This document shows positions 51,053-59,504 of a stretch of DNA of 64,000 bases, piece after piece (position 1 is the stretch's first letter; every line of letters starts with the position of its first letter). This DNA comes from Paracoccus sulfuroxidans (GTDB lineage: Bacteria; Pseudomonadota; Alphaproteobacteria; Rhodobacterales; Rhodobacteraceae): assembly GCF_007830335.1 (NCBI RefSeq), contig NZ_VLKU01000003.1, positions 403,042 to 467,041 on the forward strand, read 5' to 3'. The position numbers and the translations under genes are program-made. The notes under the pieces were generated by a model. That model was not told the origin of the DNA. It searched no databases and saw only the letters and a list, made by a program, of their open reading frames with translations.

Positions 51053-52822
51053 ATGACCACTCCACAGCTGCTGTCCTTCGGCATCATCATCGCGATGATG
51101 CTTTTGTTCATCTGGGGCAAGTGGCGATATGATGTGGTGGCGATGGCGGCGCTGCTGGCCTCGCTGCTGGCGGGCACGGTCAAGCCCGAGGAGGCGTTCA
51201 AGGGCTTCAGCGACGATATCGTCATCATCGTGGCAAGTGCCCTGGTGGTCAGCGCCGCCGTCTCACGCTCGGGCGTGATCGAGAAGGCGTTGCGCTGGCT
51301 GATCCGCAGGCTCAAGACGCTGCGGTCGCAGCTTTTCGTGCTGGTGGGCTCGGTCACGCTGATGTCGGCCATCGTCAAGAACATCGGCGCGCTGGCGATG
51401 ATGATGCCTGCCGCGCTGCGGATGGCGAAACGCTCGGGCAATCCGCCGTCGCTTTATCTGATGCCGATGGCCTTTGGCTCGCTTCTGGGGGGGATGATCA
51501 CGCTGGTCGGGACCTCGCCCAATATCATCGTCTCGCGCGTGCGCGAACAGATGACTGGAGAGCCGTTTCGCATGTTCGACTATGCCCCGGTCGGCATCGG
51601 CCTGTCGCTGGTGGGCGTCACCTTCCTGATGCTGGCCTATCGCCTGCTGCCCGCAGATCGTCAGGCGGGCGCCTCGCTGGGCGAGGCGGTCAAGATCTCG
51701 GATTACAACACCGAGGCGACGGTGCCCGAAACCTCGCCACTGGTGGGCGGCACCATTGGCGATTTTCTGGGCAAGATCGACGGGGCCATCGCCATCACCG
51801 GCCTTGTTCGCGGGGGCGCGAGGCGCGGGGTGACGCTGCCCGACACGGTGATCCAGGCGGGCGACACGCTGCTTCTGCGCGGAGAGCCGAACGGCATCGA
51901 ACGCGCCGTCGATCAGGGCAAGCTGCATCTGGTGCGCGACCATTCGAAATCCGAACAGAGCCACAGCGAACAAAGCGTCATCGAGGCGGTGGTGACGCAG
52001 AACTCCCCGATCTCGGGCCAGTCGGCGCAGCAGGCGCATCTGTTCGAGCGCCATGGCGTGAACCTGATCGCGGTCTCGCGTGCGGGGCACCGGATGACGG
52101 AACGGCTGGGGCAGATGCGTCTGCGGCCCGGCGATGTGCTGCTGCTGCAGGGGCCGGTCGATGTGCTGCCCGACCGCATTCTGGCCCTTGGCCTGCTGCC
52201 GCTGGCCGAGCGGGACATCCGCATCGGCTCGGTCCGCAAGGATCTGTTGCCGCTGGTCATTCTGGCCGGGGCCATGTCGCTGACCGCGCTTGGCATGGTG
52301 CCGGTGGCGACGGCGTTCTTCTCGGCCGCGGTGCTGATGATCCTGACCGGCGCGATCAGCGCCGAGGATGCGCATGAGGCCATCGAATGGCCGATCATCG
52401 TCATGCTGGGCGCGCTGATCCCGGTCAGCGAGGCGCTGCAGACCACCGGCGGGACCGAGCTGATCGGCACCTGGCTGTCGGGCGTGGGTGCGACGCTGCC
52501 GGGCTGGGGCGCGCTGTGTCTGATCATGGTCACGGCGATGGCGGTGACGCCCTTCCTGAACAACGCGGCGACCGTGCTGGTGATGGCCCCCATCGCCGCC
52601 ACCTTCGCCGAGCGGCTGGGCCTGCGACCCGATGCCTTCCTGATGGCGGTGGCGGTGGGCGCGGCCTGCGATTTCCTGACCCCCATCGGACATCAGTCGA
52701 ACACGCTGGTCATGGGGCCGGGGGGCTATCGCTTCGGCGATTACGCGCGGCTTGGCGCGCCCTTGTCGGTGCTGGTTGTGGTCGTGGGCGTGCCGCTGAT
52801 CCTGACCTTCTGGCCGCTTTGA
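51053..52822 (+). CDS. SLC13-family permease with TrkA-C domains
   Basis: 589 residues. About 10-12 membrane helices in two halves (1-190 and 400-589) with the conserved VGTSPNIIVS and IGHQSNTLVMGPGGY re-entrant signatures of DASS/SLC13 carriers. Between them sit two TrkA-C (RCK_C) domains (about 205-390, IAITGLVRGGARRGVTLPDT, GDVLLLQGPVDVL). This design is found in sulfate, tellurite or dicarboxylate permeases. The substrate is not evident. ATG 51053 preferred; an upstream ATG at 51041 has the Shine-Dalgarno too close. Confidence 0.85.
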   Translation: MTTPQLLSFGIIIAMMLLFIWGKWRYDVVAMAALLASLLAGTVKPEEAFKGFSDDIVIIVASALVVSAAVSRSGVIEKALRWLIRRLKTLRSQLFVLVGSVTLMSAIVKNIGALAMMMPAALRMAKRSGNPPSLYLMPMAFGSLLGGMITLVGTSPNIIVSRVREQMTGEPFRMFDYAPVGIGLSLVGVTFLMLAYRLLPADRQAGASLGEAVKISDYNTEATVPETSPLVGGTIGDFLGKIDGAIAITGLVRGGARRGVTLPDTVIQAGDTLLLRGEPNGIERAVDQGKLHLVRDHSKSEQSHSEQSVIEAVVTQNSPISGQSAQQAHLFERHGVNLIAVSRAGHRMTERLGQMRLRPGDVLLLQGPVDVLPDRILALGLLPLAERDIRIGSVRKDLLPLVILAGAMSLTALGMVPVATAFFSAAVLMILTGAISAEDAHEAIEWPIIVMLGALIPVSEALQTTGGTELIGTWLSGVGATLPGWGALCLIMVTAMAVTPFLNNAATVLVMAPIAATFAERLGLRPDAFLMAVAVGAACDFLTPIGHQSNTLVMGPGGYRFGDYARLGAPLSVLVVVVGVPLILTFWPL

Positions 52823-52948
52823 CAGATAGACCGTTCAGTTCATAAGCTGCGGAAAAAAGAGTTATTTCAGGCATAAGAGTACCGTTCCCCTCTTTGAAAT
52901 CCGGGACGGACCCGTTAGCGTCAACCTGTAGGTGTTGCGGAGGTAAGA

Positions 52949-54256
52949 GTGCACGGGACTTGGCAATCCTGGCTTGCCATGGTCAGGCTGGGCCGCTCGG
53001 ATGATGACATGCACGAGGTGCGCATTGCCGCATGGTGCGCCAGTTCCGAAAGCTACCTTGAGCTCTTGCACAACGCGACCCGGCGACAAGGCTGGCGCAT
53101 TCAGGGGGCCGAGGATGCGCTGCCCGCGCAGGAATGGCTGGCCCGCCGTCGCAACGACAGCGAGGCGCAGGCGCTGGCCTGGACCGTCGGCCCCGATCAG
53201 CCGCTGCTGTTTGGCATCATGCGCCCCGTCCGGGCCGAGACGCTGATCCGGCAAGAGATCTTGCAGGTCACGCCGCTGGATGCGCAATTCGGGGTGCATC
53301 CGCGCAAAACCGTTCCGGACAGTCTGCGCGAGGCTTTGTTTGCCGAGGTGCCGCCCAGCGGGGCCGAGCGGCAGCATTACGGGGCCACCATCCCGCGACT
53401 GCGCAGCTATGCGGTGCTCGACGCGGCCAAGGTGCCGCTGTTGCCGCAGCTTCTGGAAACGGCGGGGCTGCCCCATCGCTGCCTTTTCAAGGGGGCCGCC
53501 GCCGAAGCGCTGCAAAGTGTCGCGCCCTATTTGGTCGAGCTGCGCGAGGGCAATGACTTCGTGCGCCACCTTTTCACCCGATCCGACCGCGCCAGCGATC
53601 TGTGGGACCTTGAGCCGGGGCTGTTCATCCGCTCTCGCGGCACGCCGGATGAGGTGTGGCGGCATTTCCGCCGGTTCACCCGCATGCGGGATGAGGCGGG
53701 CGAATGGTTCTATTTCCGGTTCTGGGAATGCGGCTCGGCGCGGGCCTATTTCCAGACGTTGACGGCGCGGGCGACGCAGGCGGTCTCATGGTTCGCGCTG
53801 GACCAGATCCCGCAGATCCAGGCGCTGCTGATCCCCTCGACCACCGAGGGCAATGTGCTGCGGCTGTTCGCCCAGCCCTTCGATCAGCTTCCGCCCCGGC
53901 GCTTCAACCCGATCCCGACCCTTGGCGCGGATGATCTGCGGCTTCTGCGCGCGCATCGCATGGCGCAGGACGTGCGGGCGCTGTCGGATCTGCTGGCCCG
54001 GACCTTCCCGCAAGAACTGGCGGGCATGCCCGAGGATGAGCGGCTGAACACCACCGGCAAGATCGTGCAGCGCATGGTCGCGCACGGGTTCATGCAGAAG
54101 GACATCCTGTTCATCCTGCTGGCATGGGAGCTGTTCTATGGCCCCGGATTCGAGACCCGTGATCCCGAAGGCATCCTGTCGCGGCTGATGAACGACCCGC
54201 GCGACGAGGCCGAGCGGTTCGAGGCGCTCAAGCAGCGCATGGCCGAACTGGGCTGA
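52949..54256 (+). CDS. DUF4123 protein with N-terminal extension, T6SS-associated
   Basis: 435 residues from a GTG start with a strong GGAGG five bases upstream. Residues about 150-265 match DUF4123 (YAVLDAAKVPLLPQLLETAG, HRCLFKGAAAEALQSVAPYL, VELREGNDFVRHLF, EAGEWFYFRFWE), closely paralleling the protein at 37553. An extra N-terminal module of about 110 residues (VRIAAWCASSESYLELL...) is absent from the other copy. The C-terminal third is helical. It probably loads a type VI effector; a DUF2235 effector gene is convergent 10 bases away. Such opposed orientation of chaperone and effector is unusual. Confidence 0.8.
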   Translation: MHGTWQSWLAMVRLGRSDDDMHEVRIAAWCASSESYLELLHNATRRQGWRIQGAEDALPAQEWLARRRNDSEAQALAWTVGPDQPLLFGIMRPVRAETLIRQEILQVTPLDAQFGVHPRKTVPDSLREALFAEVPPSGAERQHYGATIPRLRSYAVLDAAKVPLLPQLLETAGLPHRCLFKGAAAEALQSVAPYLVELREGNDFVRHLFTRSDRASDLWDLEPGLFIRSRGTPDEVWRHFRRFTRMRDEAGEWFYFRFWECGSARAYFQTLTARATQAVSWFALDQIPQIQALLIPSTTEGNVLRLFAQPFDQLPPRRFNPIPTLGADDLRLLRAHRMAQDVRALSDLLARTFPQELAGMPEDERLNTTGKIVQRMVAHGFMQKDILFILLAWELFYGPGFETRDPEGILSRLMNDPRDEAERFEALKQRMAELG

Positions 54257-54265
54257 GCGCCGGGG

Positions 54266-55669
54266 CTATTTCGCCTGCCCCGGCTGGTTCGGATAGACGA
54301 CCCGCACATGGTTCGATTCCGCCGACATGCCGATGGTCCCGGCATTGGCCGAGACATGGCCGAAATTGCGCAAGGTGTGGCGGGTCTCGGCCTGATTGAG
54401 CGATTGCCCGGCGATCAGCTTGCCCGACACCGCCGCCAGACCCGACGGGATGGCGAATTCGCCGCCGCCCGGGAAGGACAGGAGGGGCGCGCCCTGCGCC
54501 AGGGCCTTGTCATACATGATCCGCAAGGGGATGCGCGACAGGCCGATCTGCACCCAGGGACGGCTGAGCCGCTTGCCATATTCGAAGCTATAGACCTTTT
54601 GCTGGATGCCTCCCGGCAGCCGCTGGGTCCGGGTCCGCACGGGGCCGGGGTCCTGAATGACGCCGCCCTCGGTCTCATTGGGGTTCAGCCAGCCCTCGCT
54701 GATCCAGACGGCCTCGTCACGGGCGCGGGTGGCGCTGTTGCGACGGCGCATGGCATCGGTCATCTGCTGGTGATGGCGGTCCGCCAACTCGCGCAGGCCG
54801 TAAAGCGGAGAGGTCCGGCCCCGCTCCAGCAGCACCTCATCACCGGGGTTGCGATATCCGCCGCCGACGTCCGAATGCGCGCCGGGCAGGGCCTGCGTCG
54901 TGCCGCCGCCGGGTTGGGTGTGGTTCAGGCGGAAATTCTCGCGGTATTCATTCATCGCGGTCAGGTGGTGGATGCGGCTGGCCTGCGCCGTCGACATATG
55001 GACGTTCACCGGCCCGTTGCGTTCATTCGTGCCAAGGCCGATGGCCGCGACGGTGTCGAAGACGCCGACAAAGCGGAAGCGGACCTTGCGCCCCTTCGGC
55101 ACCGAGGCCCGCTGCAGCGAGGCGTAATTCTTCCAGTATTCGACGTAGCCCTGCCGGAAGCAGTTCACGAAATACCGTGCCGCCGCCGCCCCGCGGCTGA
55201 AGCCGAAGACGTCCATGACGATCTCTTCAGGCTCGATCCCGGGCGAAAGCTCGGTGATCGCGGCGCCGACCGCCAGACAGGCGCGATAGACGATGGCCTC
55301 GACCCCGGTCGAGCCCATGCCCATGGCCGCACCCGGGAACGTCGTGTCGCCCTGGCCATCGGTTGTGCCGATCCCGGGCATATAGAGCATCCGGTATTTC
55401 GTCGCGTAGCCGCCGCAGGAGTTGCGGATCCAGTGGCGCGAGTTCGTCTTGTAAAGCGTCGACAGCAGCGCGACGTTCGAGCGGGCGTTGGCGAAACTGC
55501 CCTCGGACCCTTGCCCGGCATTGACGGCATTGTTCAGCGTGCCGTCGAAGAAGACGCCGATCTCCAGCGTCACCTTGGGGCAGCTTTGCGTCGTGGCCCC
55601 GGCGGCTCCGGAAAGCCCGGTGGCGGCCGCGTCGGCGCGGGCGGTGATGTCATTTGCGGCAATGGTCAT
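54266..55669 (-). CDS. DUF2235 T6SS lipase-type effector (Tle1-like)
   Basis: 467 residues. A DUF2235 alpha/beta-hydrolase: N-terminal LEIGVFFDGTLNN, the nucleophile elbow GFSRGAAAARYF (GxSxG), then FVGVFDTVAAIG and GAHSDVGGGY with the catalytic Asp/His pattern. This family contains the Tle1 phospholipases injected by type VI secretion. No signal peptide, as expected for an injected effector. It follows a lipoprotein gene and a GAD/DUF1851 gene on the same strand, likely immunity functions. Target activity is inferred from family. Confidence 0.85.
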   Translation of the reverse strand: MTIAANDITARADAAATGLSGAAGATTQSCPKVTLEIGVFFDGTLNNAVNAGQGSEGSFANARSNVALLSTLYKTNSRHWIRNSCGGYATKYRMLYMPGIGTTDGQGDTTFPGAAMGMGSTGVEAIVYRACLAVGAAITELSPGIEPEEIVMDVFGFSRGAAAARYFVNCFRQGYVEYWKNYASLQRASVPKGRKVRFRFVGVFDTVAAIGLGTNERNGPVNVHMSTAQASRIHHLTAMNEYRENFRLNHTQPGGGTTQALPGAHSDVGGGYRNPGDEVLLERGRTSPLYGLRELADRHHQQMTDAMRRRNSATRARDEAVWISEGWLNPNETEGGVIQDPGPVRTRTQRLPGGIQQKVYSFEYGKRLSRPWVQIGLSRIPLRIMYDKALAQGAPLLSFPGGGEFAIPSGLAAVSGKLIAGQSLNQAETRHTLRNFGHVSANAGTIGMSAESNHVRVVYPNQPGQAK

Positions 55670-55672
55670 GCA

Positions 55673-56254
55673 TCAGCCCTCCGGCATCGGGCATTCAGGG
55701 TCATGGACGGCGGGGTAGTCAAAGCCAAGCGCCTCGCTGAGGCCGCCCATCGTGTCGGTGGCATCCGAGAAATCCCGGTCAGCCGAGGGCATGCGCGTGC
55801 CGCAGATCCGCGCCAGATCGGTCTTGGGCGTATCGGTGGTCGAGGGCTGCGGGTCCGAGGTCACCAGCATGAGCCCGTTCGGGCCAAAGACCGGCATCAT
55901 GCGGACCTGATCGGGGGCGAGGGTCTGCAGCTTCTCGACCGGCACCGCCAGTTCGGCGCTGAAGGCGCGATGGGTCAGCAGCTCGACCCATGAGGCGCTG
56001 ATCTGCAAGCTGTCCGGGCTGTCGCCGGGCGGGTAGGCGATGGAATAGATCGCGCCGCCGACGCGGGGGCTGATCTGGTCCACCTCGCTGTTTTCCAGCA
56101 GGGGGACGTGCTGGGCGGGTTCGCCGTTCAGCCGGAAATCGGTGATGATGACGGGCGATGAGGCGTAGGTGCCGAAACTGAGCGCCATCCCCTCGGGCTC
56201 GCCCGAGGCGCGGCAGGCCGAAAGTAGCACCAGAAGCAGGGGCAGGGCGCGCAT
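55673..56254 (-). CDS. Lipoprotein, candidate immunity protein for lipase effector
   Basis: 193 residues. ATG 56254 starts a lipoprotein signal (LPLLLVLLSAC), cysteine near residue 14. The mature domain is beta-rich (FGTYASSPVIITDFRLNGEP) with two later cysteines. Immunity proteins against type VI lipases are typically periplasmic lipoproteins encoded next to the effector, exactly this position (3 bases before the DUF2235 gene). It begins in a TGATG overlap with the upstream GAD/DUF1851 gene. Also compatible with an unrelated DUF3304-like accessory lipoprotein. Confidence 0.7.
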   Translation of the reverse strand: MRALPLLLVLLSACRASGEPEGMALSFGTYASSPVIITDFRLNGEPAQHVPLLENSEVDQISPRVGGAIYSIAYPPGDSPDSLQISASWVELLTHRAFSAELAVPVEKLQTLAPDQVRMMPVFGPNGLMLVTSDPQPSTTDTPKTDLARICGTRMPSADRDFSDATDTMGGLSEALGFDYPAVHDPECPMPEG

Positions 56255-56952
56255 CAACTGGGCCCCCCGATGTCGCGAATGCTCAGCCTGCGGGCCTGAA
56301 AATCGGTCAGCGTATAGGTCCAGCCGGTGAAACGCTGGACCAGCCATTCCTCGGCCAAAGTGACCTCCAGCCGCGACAGCTCGACCGGCAGACCTACCGA
56401 GACGGGGGGCTGCAAACCATAGATCTGGCCGGGGGCCAGCCGCCCCAGCTTCGTCAGCGCGCGCCGGAACAGCGGCATGTCGGCTTCGTCATGCAGGTCA
56501 AGCACCGCCAGGTCGATGCCCAGCACCTGTTCCAGCACCAGCTGATCGGCGGTCTTGTCGCGGGCGGGATGGAACAGGAAGGGCGCATCGACGAAGGCTA
56601 GCGTCATGCCACAGAACAAGAGCCAGTGACGTTCGTGCCAGATCAGCAGATCGCCGAAGGGGCCATAGGCGATGACATGGCTGTCATGCTCGAAATCCGG
56701 ATCGCCGCGAAAGAGCACCGCCAGCGCGCCGGCAAAGGCATCGGGCACGGTCAGCCGCAAAAGCCCGCCCGCCAGATCGCCCACCCCATGCGCCTGCCAG
56801 AAGTCCAGCAGAAGGTCCGGCAGCCGCCCTTCATAGCGCGCCAGCACGTCGTCCGAGACCGGCATGTGGTTCAGAAGCGGACCGCGTTGGTCCAGAAGGG
56901 CCTCAAATACGGAGGCAGGGCTTTCACCATTGATCTTGCTGCGATAAATCAC
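56254..56952 (-). CDS. GAD-like/DUF1851 protein (Tdi1-like immunity family)
   Basis: 232 residues from a GTG start. The N-terminal GAD-like part is seen in VSDDVLARYEGRLPDLLLDF, then WQAHGVGDLAGGLL; the C-terminal DUF1851 part in KLGRLAPGQIYGLQPPVSVG. Proteins with this pair include Tdi1, the immunity protein to a type VI DNase in Agrobacterium. It is the first gene of a three-gene operon with a lipoprotein and a lipase-type effector. No DNase effector is next to it, so it may be an orphan immunity gene or have another role. Confidence 0.8.
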   Translation of the reverse strand: MIYRSKINGESPASVFEALLDQRGPLLNHMPVSDDVLARYEGRLPDLLLDFWQAHGVGDLAGGLLRLTVPDAFAGALAVLFRGDPDFEHDSHVIAYGPFGDLLIWHERHWLLFCGMTLAFVDAPFLFHPARDKTADQLVLEQVLGIDLAVLDLHDEADMPLFRRALTKLGRLAPGQIYGLQPPVSVGLPVELSRLEVTLAEEWLVQRFTGWTYTLTDFQARRLSIRDIGGPS

Positions 56953-56985
56953 AAAACCGAACCTGAAATACTGGGCAACATCGAC

Positions 56986-57014
56986 ATTGCGTCACCCGGT
57001 CGCCAGAGTGTCAA
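56986..57014 (-). promoter_or_regulatory. Candidate promoter of T6SS cargo operon
   Basis: On the minus strand TTGACA (57009-57014) is followed after 17 bases by CGCAAT (56986-56991), 34 bases before the GTG start. The -35 is perfect, the -10 weak. Confidence 0.35.
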
Positions 57015-57088
57015 TCCCAAACCCGGCGTATTGAGGGAAATACCAGAGAAAACCTTGGGCTAGAGGCCGATATTGCCGCGTTCCCGAA

Positions 57089-57772
57089 CTATGTCTGCGA
57101 AAACCCCGCGACCCATTCGGGAACGATGCGCGTGGCGGGGCCGGTCAGGTGGCGCACAAAGTCGCGGCTGACGGCCGAGGCTGCGATGTTCAGCTCGACC
57201 GTTTCCGCGCCGTGGCGACGGGCGTGCTGCGCCAGCGCCGCCGCCGGATAGACCTGACCCGAGGTGCCGATCGCGGCAAAGACATCCGCCGCCTCGACCG
57301 CGGCCCAGATCTCTTCCATCTGATAGGGCATCTCTCCGAACCAGACGATGTCGGGGCGGGTGGCCGCCCGGCCGCAATTGGGGCAGGCGTCCTGATGCGA
57401 CATGACGCCGGGGGCGGTCCAGCGGGCCTCGCAGGCCGCGCAAAGCGCGCCGTTCAACCGGCCATGCATATGGATCACGGCGGGCGAGCCGCCGCGTTCA
57501 TGCAGGTCATCGACGTTCTGGGTGATCAGCGTCAGCTCGCAGCGGAGCGCCAGATCGGCCAGCGCGCGATGGGCGGCATTGGGCTGGGCCTGCGCCGCAT
57601 CGGCGCGGCGCATGTTGTAGAAGCGCTGCACCAGCGCGGGGTCGCGCTGGAAGGCTTCGGGGGTGGCGACATCCTCGATCCGGTGATCTTCCCACAGGCC
57701 ATCGCTGGCCCGGAAGGTCCGGATCCCGCTTTCAGCCGAGATCCCGGCCCCGGTCAGAACAGTGACACGCAA
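57089..57772 (-). CDS. cobB: NAD-dependent protein deacylase (sirtuin)
   Basis: 227 residues. Sir2 family: GAGISAESGIRTFR is the NAD-binding loop, QNVDDLHERGG and VIHMHGRL carry the catalytic His, and two CxxC pairs (CAAC, CPNC) bind zinc. It removes acetyl or succinyl groups from lysines, consuming NAD. Length fits bacterial class III sirtuins. A small secreted-protein gene lies 8 bases upstream on the same strand. Confidence 0.95.
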   Translation of the reverse strand: MRVTVLTGAGISAESGIRTFRASDGLWEDHRIEDVATPEAFQRDPALVQRFYNMRRADAAQAQPNAAHRALADLALRCELTLITQNVDDLHERGGSPAVIHMHGRLNGALCAACEARWTAPGVMSHQDACPNCGRAATRPDIVWFGEMPYQMEEIWAAVEAADVFAAIGTSGQVYPAAALAQHARRHGAETVELNIAASAVSRDFVRHLTGPATRIVPEWVAGFSQT

Positions 57773-57780
57773 GGCGGGCC

Positions 57781-58086
57781 TCAGTTCGAGCAGTAGGCTT
57801 CAGCCGTCGAGGTGAAGTTCTTGTAGCGCGACCAGAAGGCGTTGTCGGCATTGCTTTTCGACATGCGGACCTGCTGGGCCTCTTCGGCGTCGCGGAAGAA
57901 GCGGGCGGCGCGGCGCTGGTCCGAACGCGACAGGGTCATGTCGGCGACCTGCTGGATGCAGCTGCAAAGGGGGGTGTTGCGGGCGCCACGGTCTGAACGC
58001 ACACAGGCGCTGTCGATGGGGCCTGCAACGGCCAGCGGCGCAGTCAGAACGACCGCCGCAGCGGCAATCATCACACGGTTGATCAT
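57781..58086 (-). CDS. Small secreted protein of Rhodobacterales type
   Basis: 101 residues with a signal peptide (MIAAAAVVLTAPLAVA, cleavage before GPIDS) and four cysteines in the mature chain (SACVR, CSC, YCSN), likely disulfide-bonded. The CSCIQQVAD and SRSDQRRAARFF blocks recur in Rhodobacterales proteins that databases sometimes label arginine transporter without evidence. GAGGAGA precedes the ATG. Encoded 8 bases before cobB; function unknown. Confidence 0.75.
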   Translation of the reverse strand: MINRVMIAAAAVVLTAPLAVAGPIDSACVRSDRGARNTPLCSCIQQVADMTLSRSDQRRAARFFRDAEEAQQVRMSKSNADNAFWSRYKNFTSTAEAYCSN

Positions 58087-58247
58087 CTCAGTCTCCTCGG
58101 GTTCTGCCCGGGCGGAGGAGCTGTGCGCCCTCTGTGATCCGCCCATTTTTTGACTGGGAGATGTTAACAGAACAACTGCTCACGCTCAATCGCGCGGGCG
58201 TGACCACGGGTCGCGGAGGGGCAATGCCCCAACCGCAATATCTGCCC

Positions 58248-58433
58248 TCAGGCGGGAACCGGCGTATAGCCCGCGTCGCGAATCACCTGCTCGGCGCGCG
58301 GGGCGTCGATTCCCTCGACCGTGACGCTATGCGTGCCAAGGTCGGTGACGGCCTTGCCGCCCGCCTCGGCGACCGCTTTTTCAATGGCAGCCGTGCAATG
58401 GCCGCAGCTCATATCGTTGACGGTGAACTTCAT
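58248..58433 (-). CDS. Heavy-metal-associated (CopZ-like) chaperone
   Basis: 61 residues, a single HMA domain. MSCGHCTAAIEKAV is the metal-binding MxCxxC motif, followed by the beta-alpha-beta pattern ending in YTPVPA. It should carry Cu(I) or another soft metal in the cytosol to a P-type ATPase or regulator. AAGGAAA lies six bases before the ATG. No copper ATPase is adjacent. The longer open frame upstream is not part of the domain. Confidence 0.9.
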   Translation of the reverse strand: MKFTVNDMSCGHCTAAIEKAVAEAGGKAVTDLGTHSVTVEGIDAPRAEQVIRDAGYTPVPA

Positions 58434-58530
58434 CGACTTTCCTTTCCACTCAGGCTGTGGCACGGCTTGCGGACCGGATCGGCAGCGATCCGCACTCCGT
58501 CCTTCCACGTGTCTACAACCGGTCAGTCCC

Positions 58531-59439
58531 ATGGTCAGCGAGAATTTTCGCGGCGCGATCCTCATGTTGGTGTCGATGGTGTTTTTCGCCGTCGAGGACA
58601 TGTTCATCAAACTGCTGTCGCAGGGCCTGCATTTTTCGCAGGTGCTGGCCATCGTGGGCGTGCTGGGCTTCCTGACCTTCTGGGTCATGCTGCGCATCGA
58701 AGGACACCGTTTCCTGACCGCCGACCTGAAGCAACCGCTGCTACTGCTGCGCACTTTGGGCGAGGCCATCGGCTCGGTCGGGGTGGTGGTCGGGCTGGCG
58801 CTGACGGAACTGGCTTCAACCTCGGCCATCATCCAGGCGCTGCCGCTGGCGGTGGTGTTGGGGGCGGCGCTGTTTCTGGGCGAGCCGGTGGGCTGGCGGC
58901 GCTGGACGGCGATTGGCGTCGGCTTCCTCGGCGTGCTTCTGATCGTGCGTCCGGGGCTGGCGGGCTTTCAGCCGGTGTCGATCGTCGTGCTGATCGGCGT
59001 GCTGGGGCTGGCGATGCGCGACATCGCGACGCGGCGAATTCCGCAGCACATCCCCTCGAACCAGGTGGCCGCGATGGCCTTCCTGTCGCTGATCGTCATG
59101 GCGCTGCTGCTGGCGGTGATCATGCGCCAGCCGTTCCTGATGCTGGACTGGAAACAGGTCCTGCTGTCCTTGGGCTGCATGGTGGTGGGCGTTGCGGGCT
59201 ACGCGACGCTGGTCGCCGCGACCCGTGTGGGCGAGGCCTCGGCGCTGGCGCCTTACCGCTATGCCCGTCTGATCTTTGCGCTGGCCATTGCCTATGCGGT
59301 TTTCGGCGAACGGCCCGACGCGATGACGCTGATCGGCGCGGCGGTCGTCGTGGCCTCGGGCTGCTATACGATGTGGCGCGAGGCGCAGCTGCGCCGCCGT
59401 GCCCTGCGCGCGGCGGGGTTCACCTTGCCGCACGGCTGA
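58531..59439 (+). CDS. DMT-family (EamA) permease
   Basis: 302 residues with ten membrane helices in two EamA repeats (about 8-140 and 150-290). Start placed at ATG 58531 (MVSENFRGAILMLVSMVFF) because the upstream frame runs across the opposite-strand chaperone gene. EamA carriers export amino acids, nucleobases or other metabolites; the substrate is not evident. lepA follows after 65 bases. Confidence 0.87.
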   Translation: MVSENFRGAILMLVSMVFFAVEDMFIKLLSQGLHFSQVLAIVGVLGFLTFWVMLRIEGHRFLTADLKQPLLLLRTLGEAIGSVGVVVGLALTELASTSAIIQALPLAVVLGAALFLGEPVGWRRWTAIGVGFLGVLLIVRPGLAGFQPVSIVVLIGVLGLAMRDIATRRIPQHIPSNQVAAMAFLSLIVMALLLAVIMRQPFLMLDWKQVLLSLGCMVVGVAGYATLVAATRVGEASALAPYRYARLIFALAIAYAVFGERPDAMTLIGAAVVVASGCYTMWREAQLRRRALRAAGFTLPHG

Positions 59440-59504
59440 CATAGCCATCGCGAACCACTTCGAATCCTCTTCCCGCGACCGTTTTCGCCCTGTATAGGCT
59501 GGCC

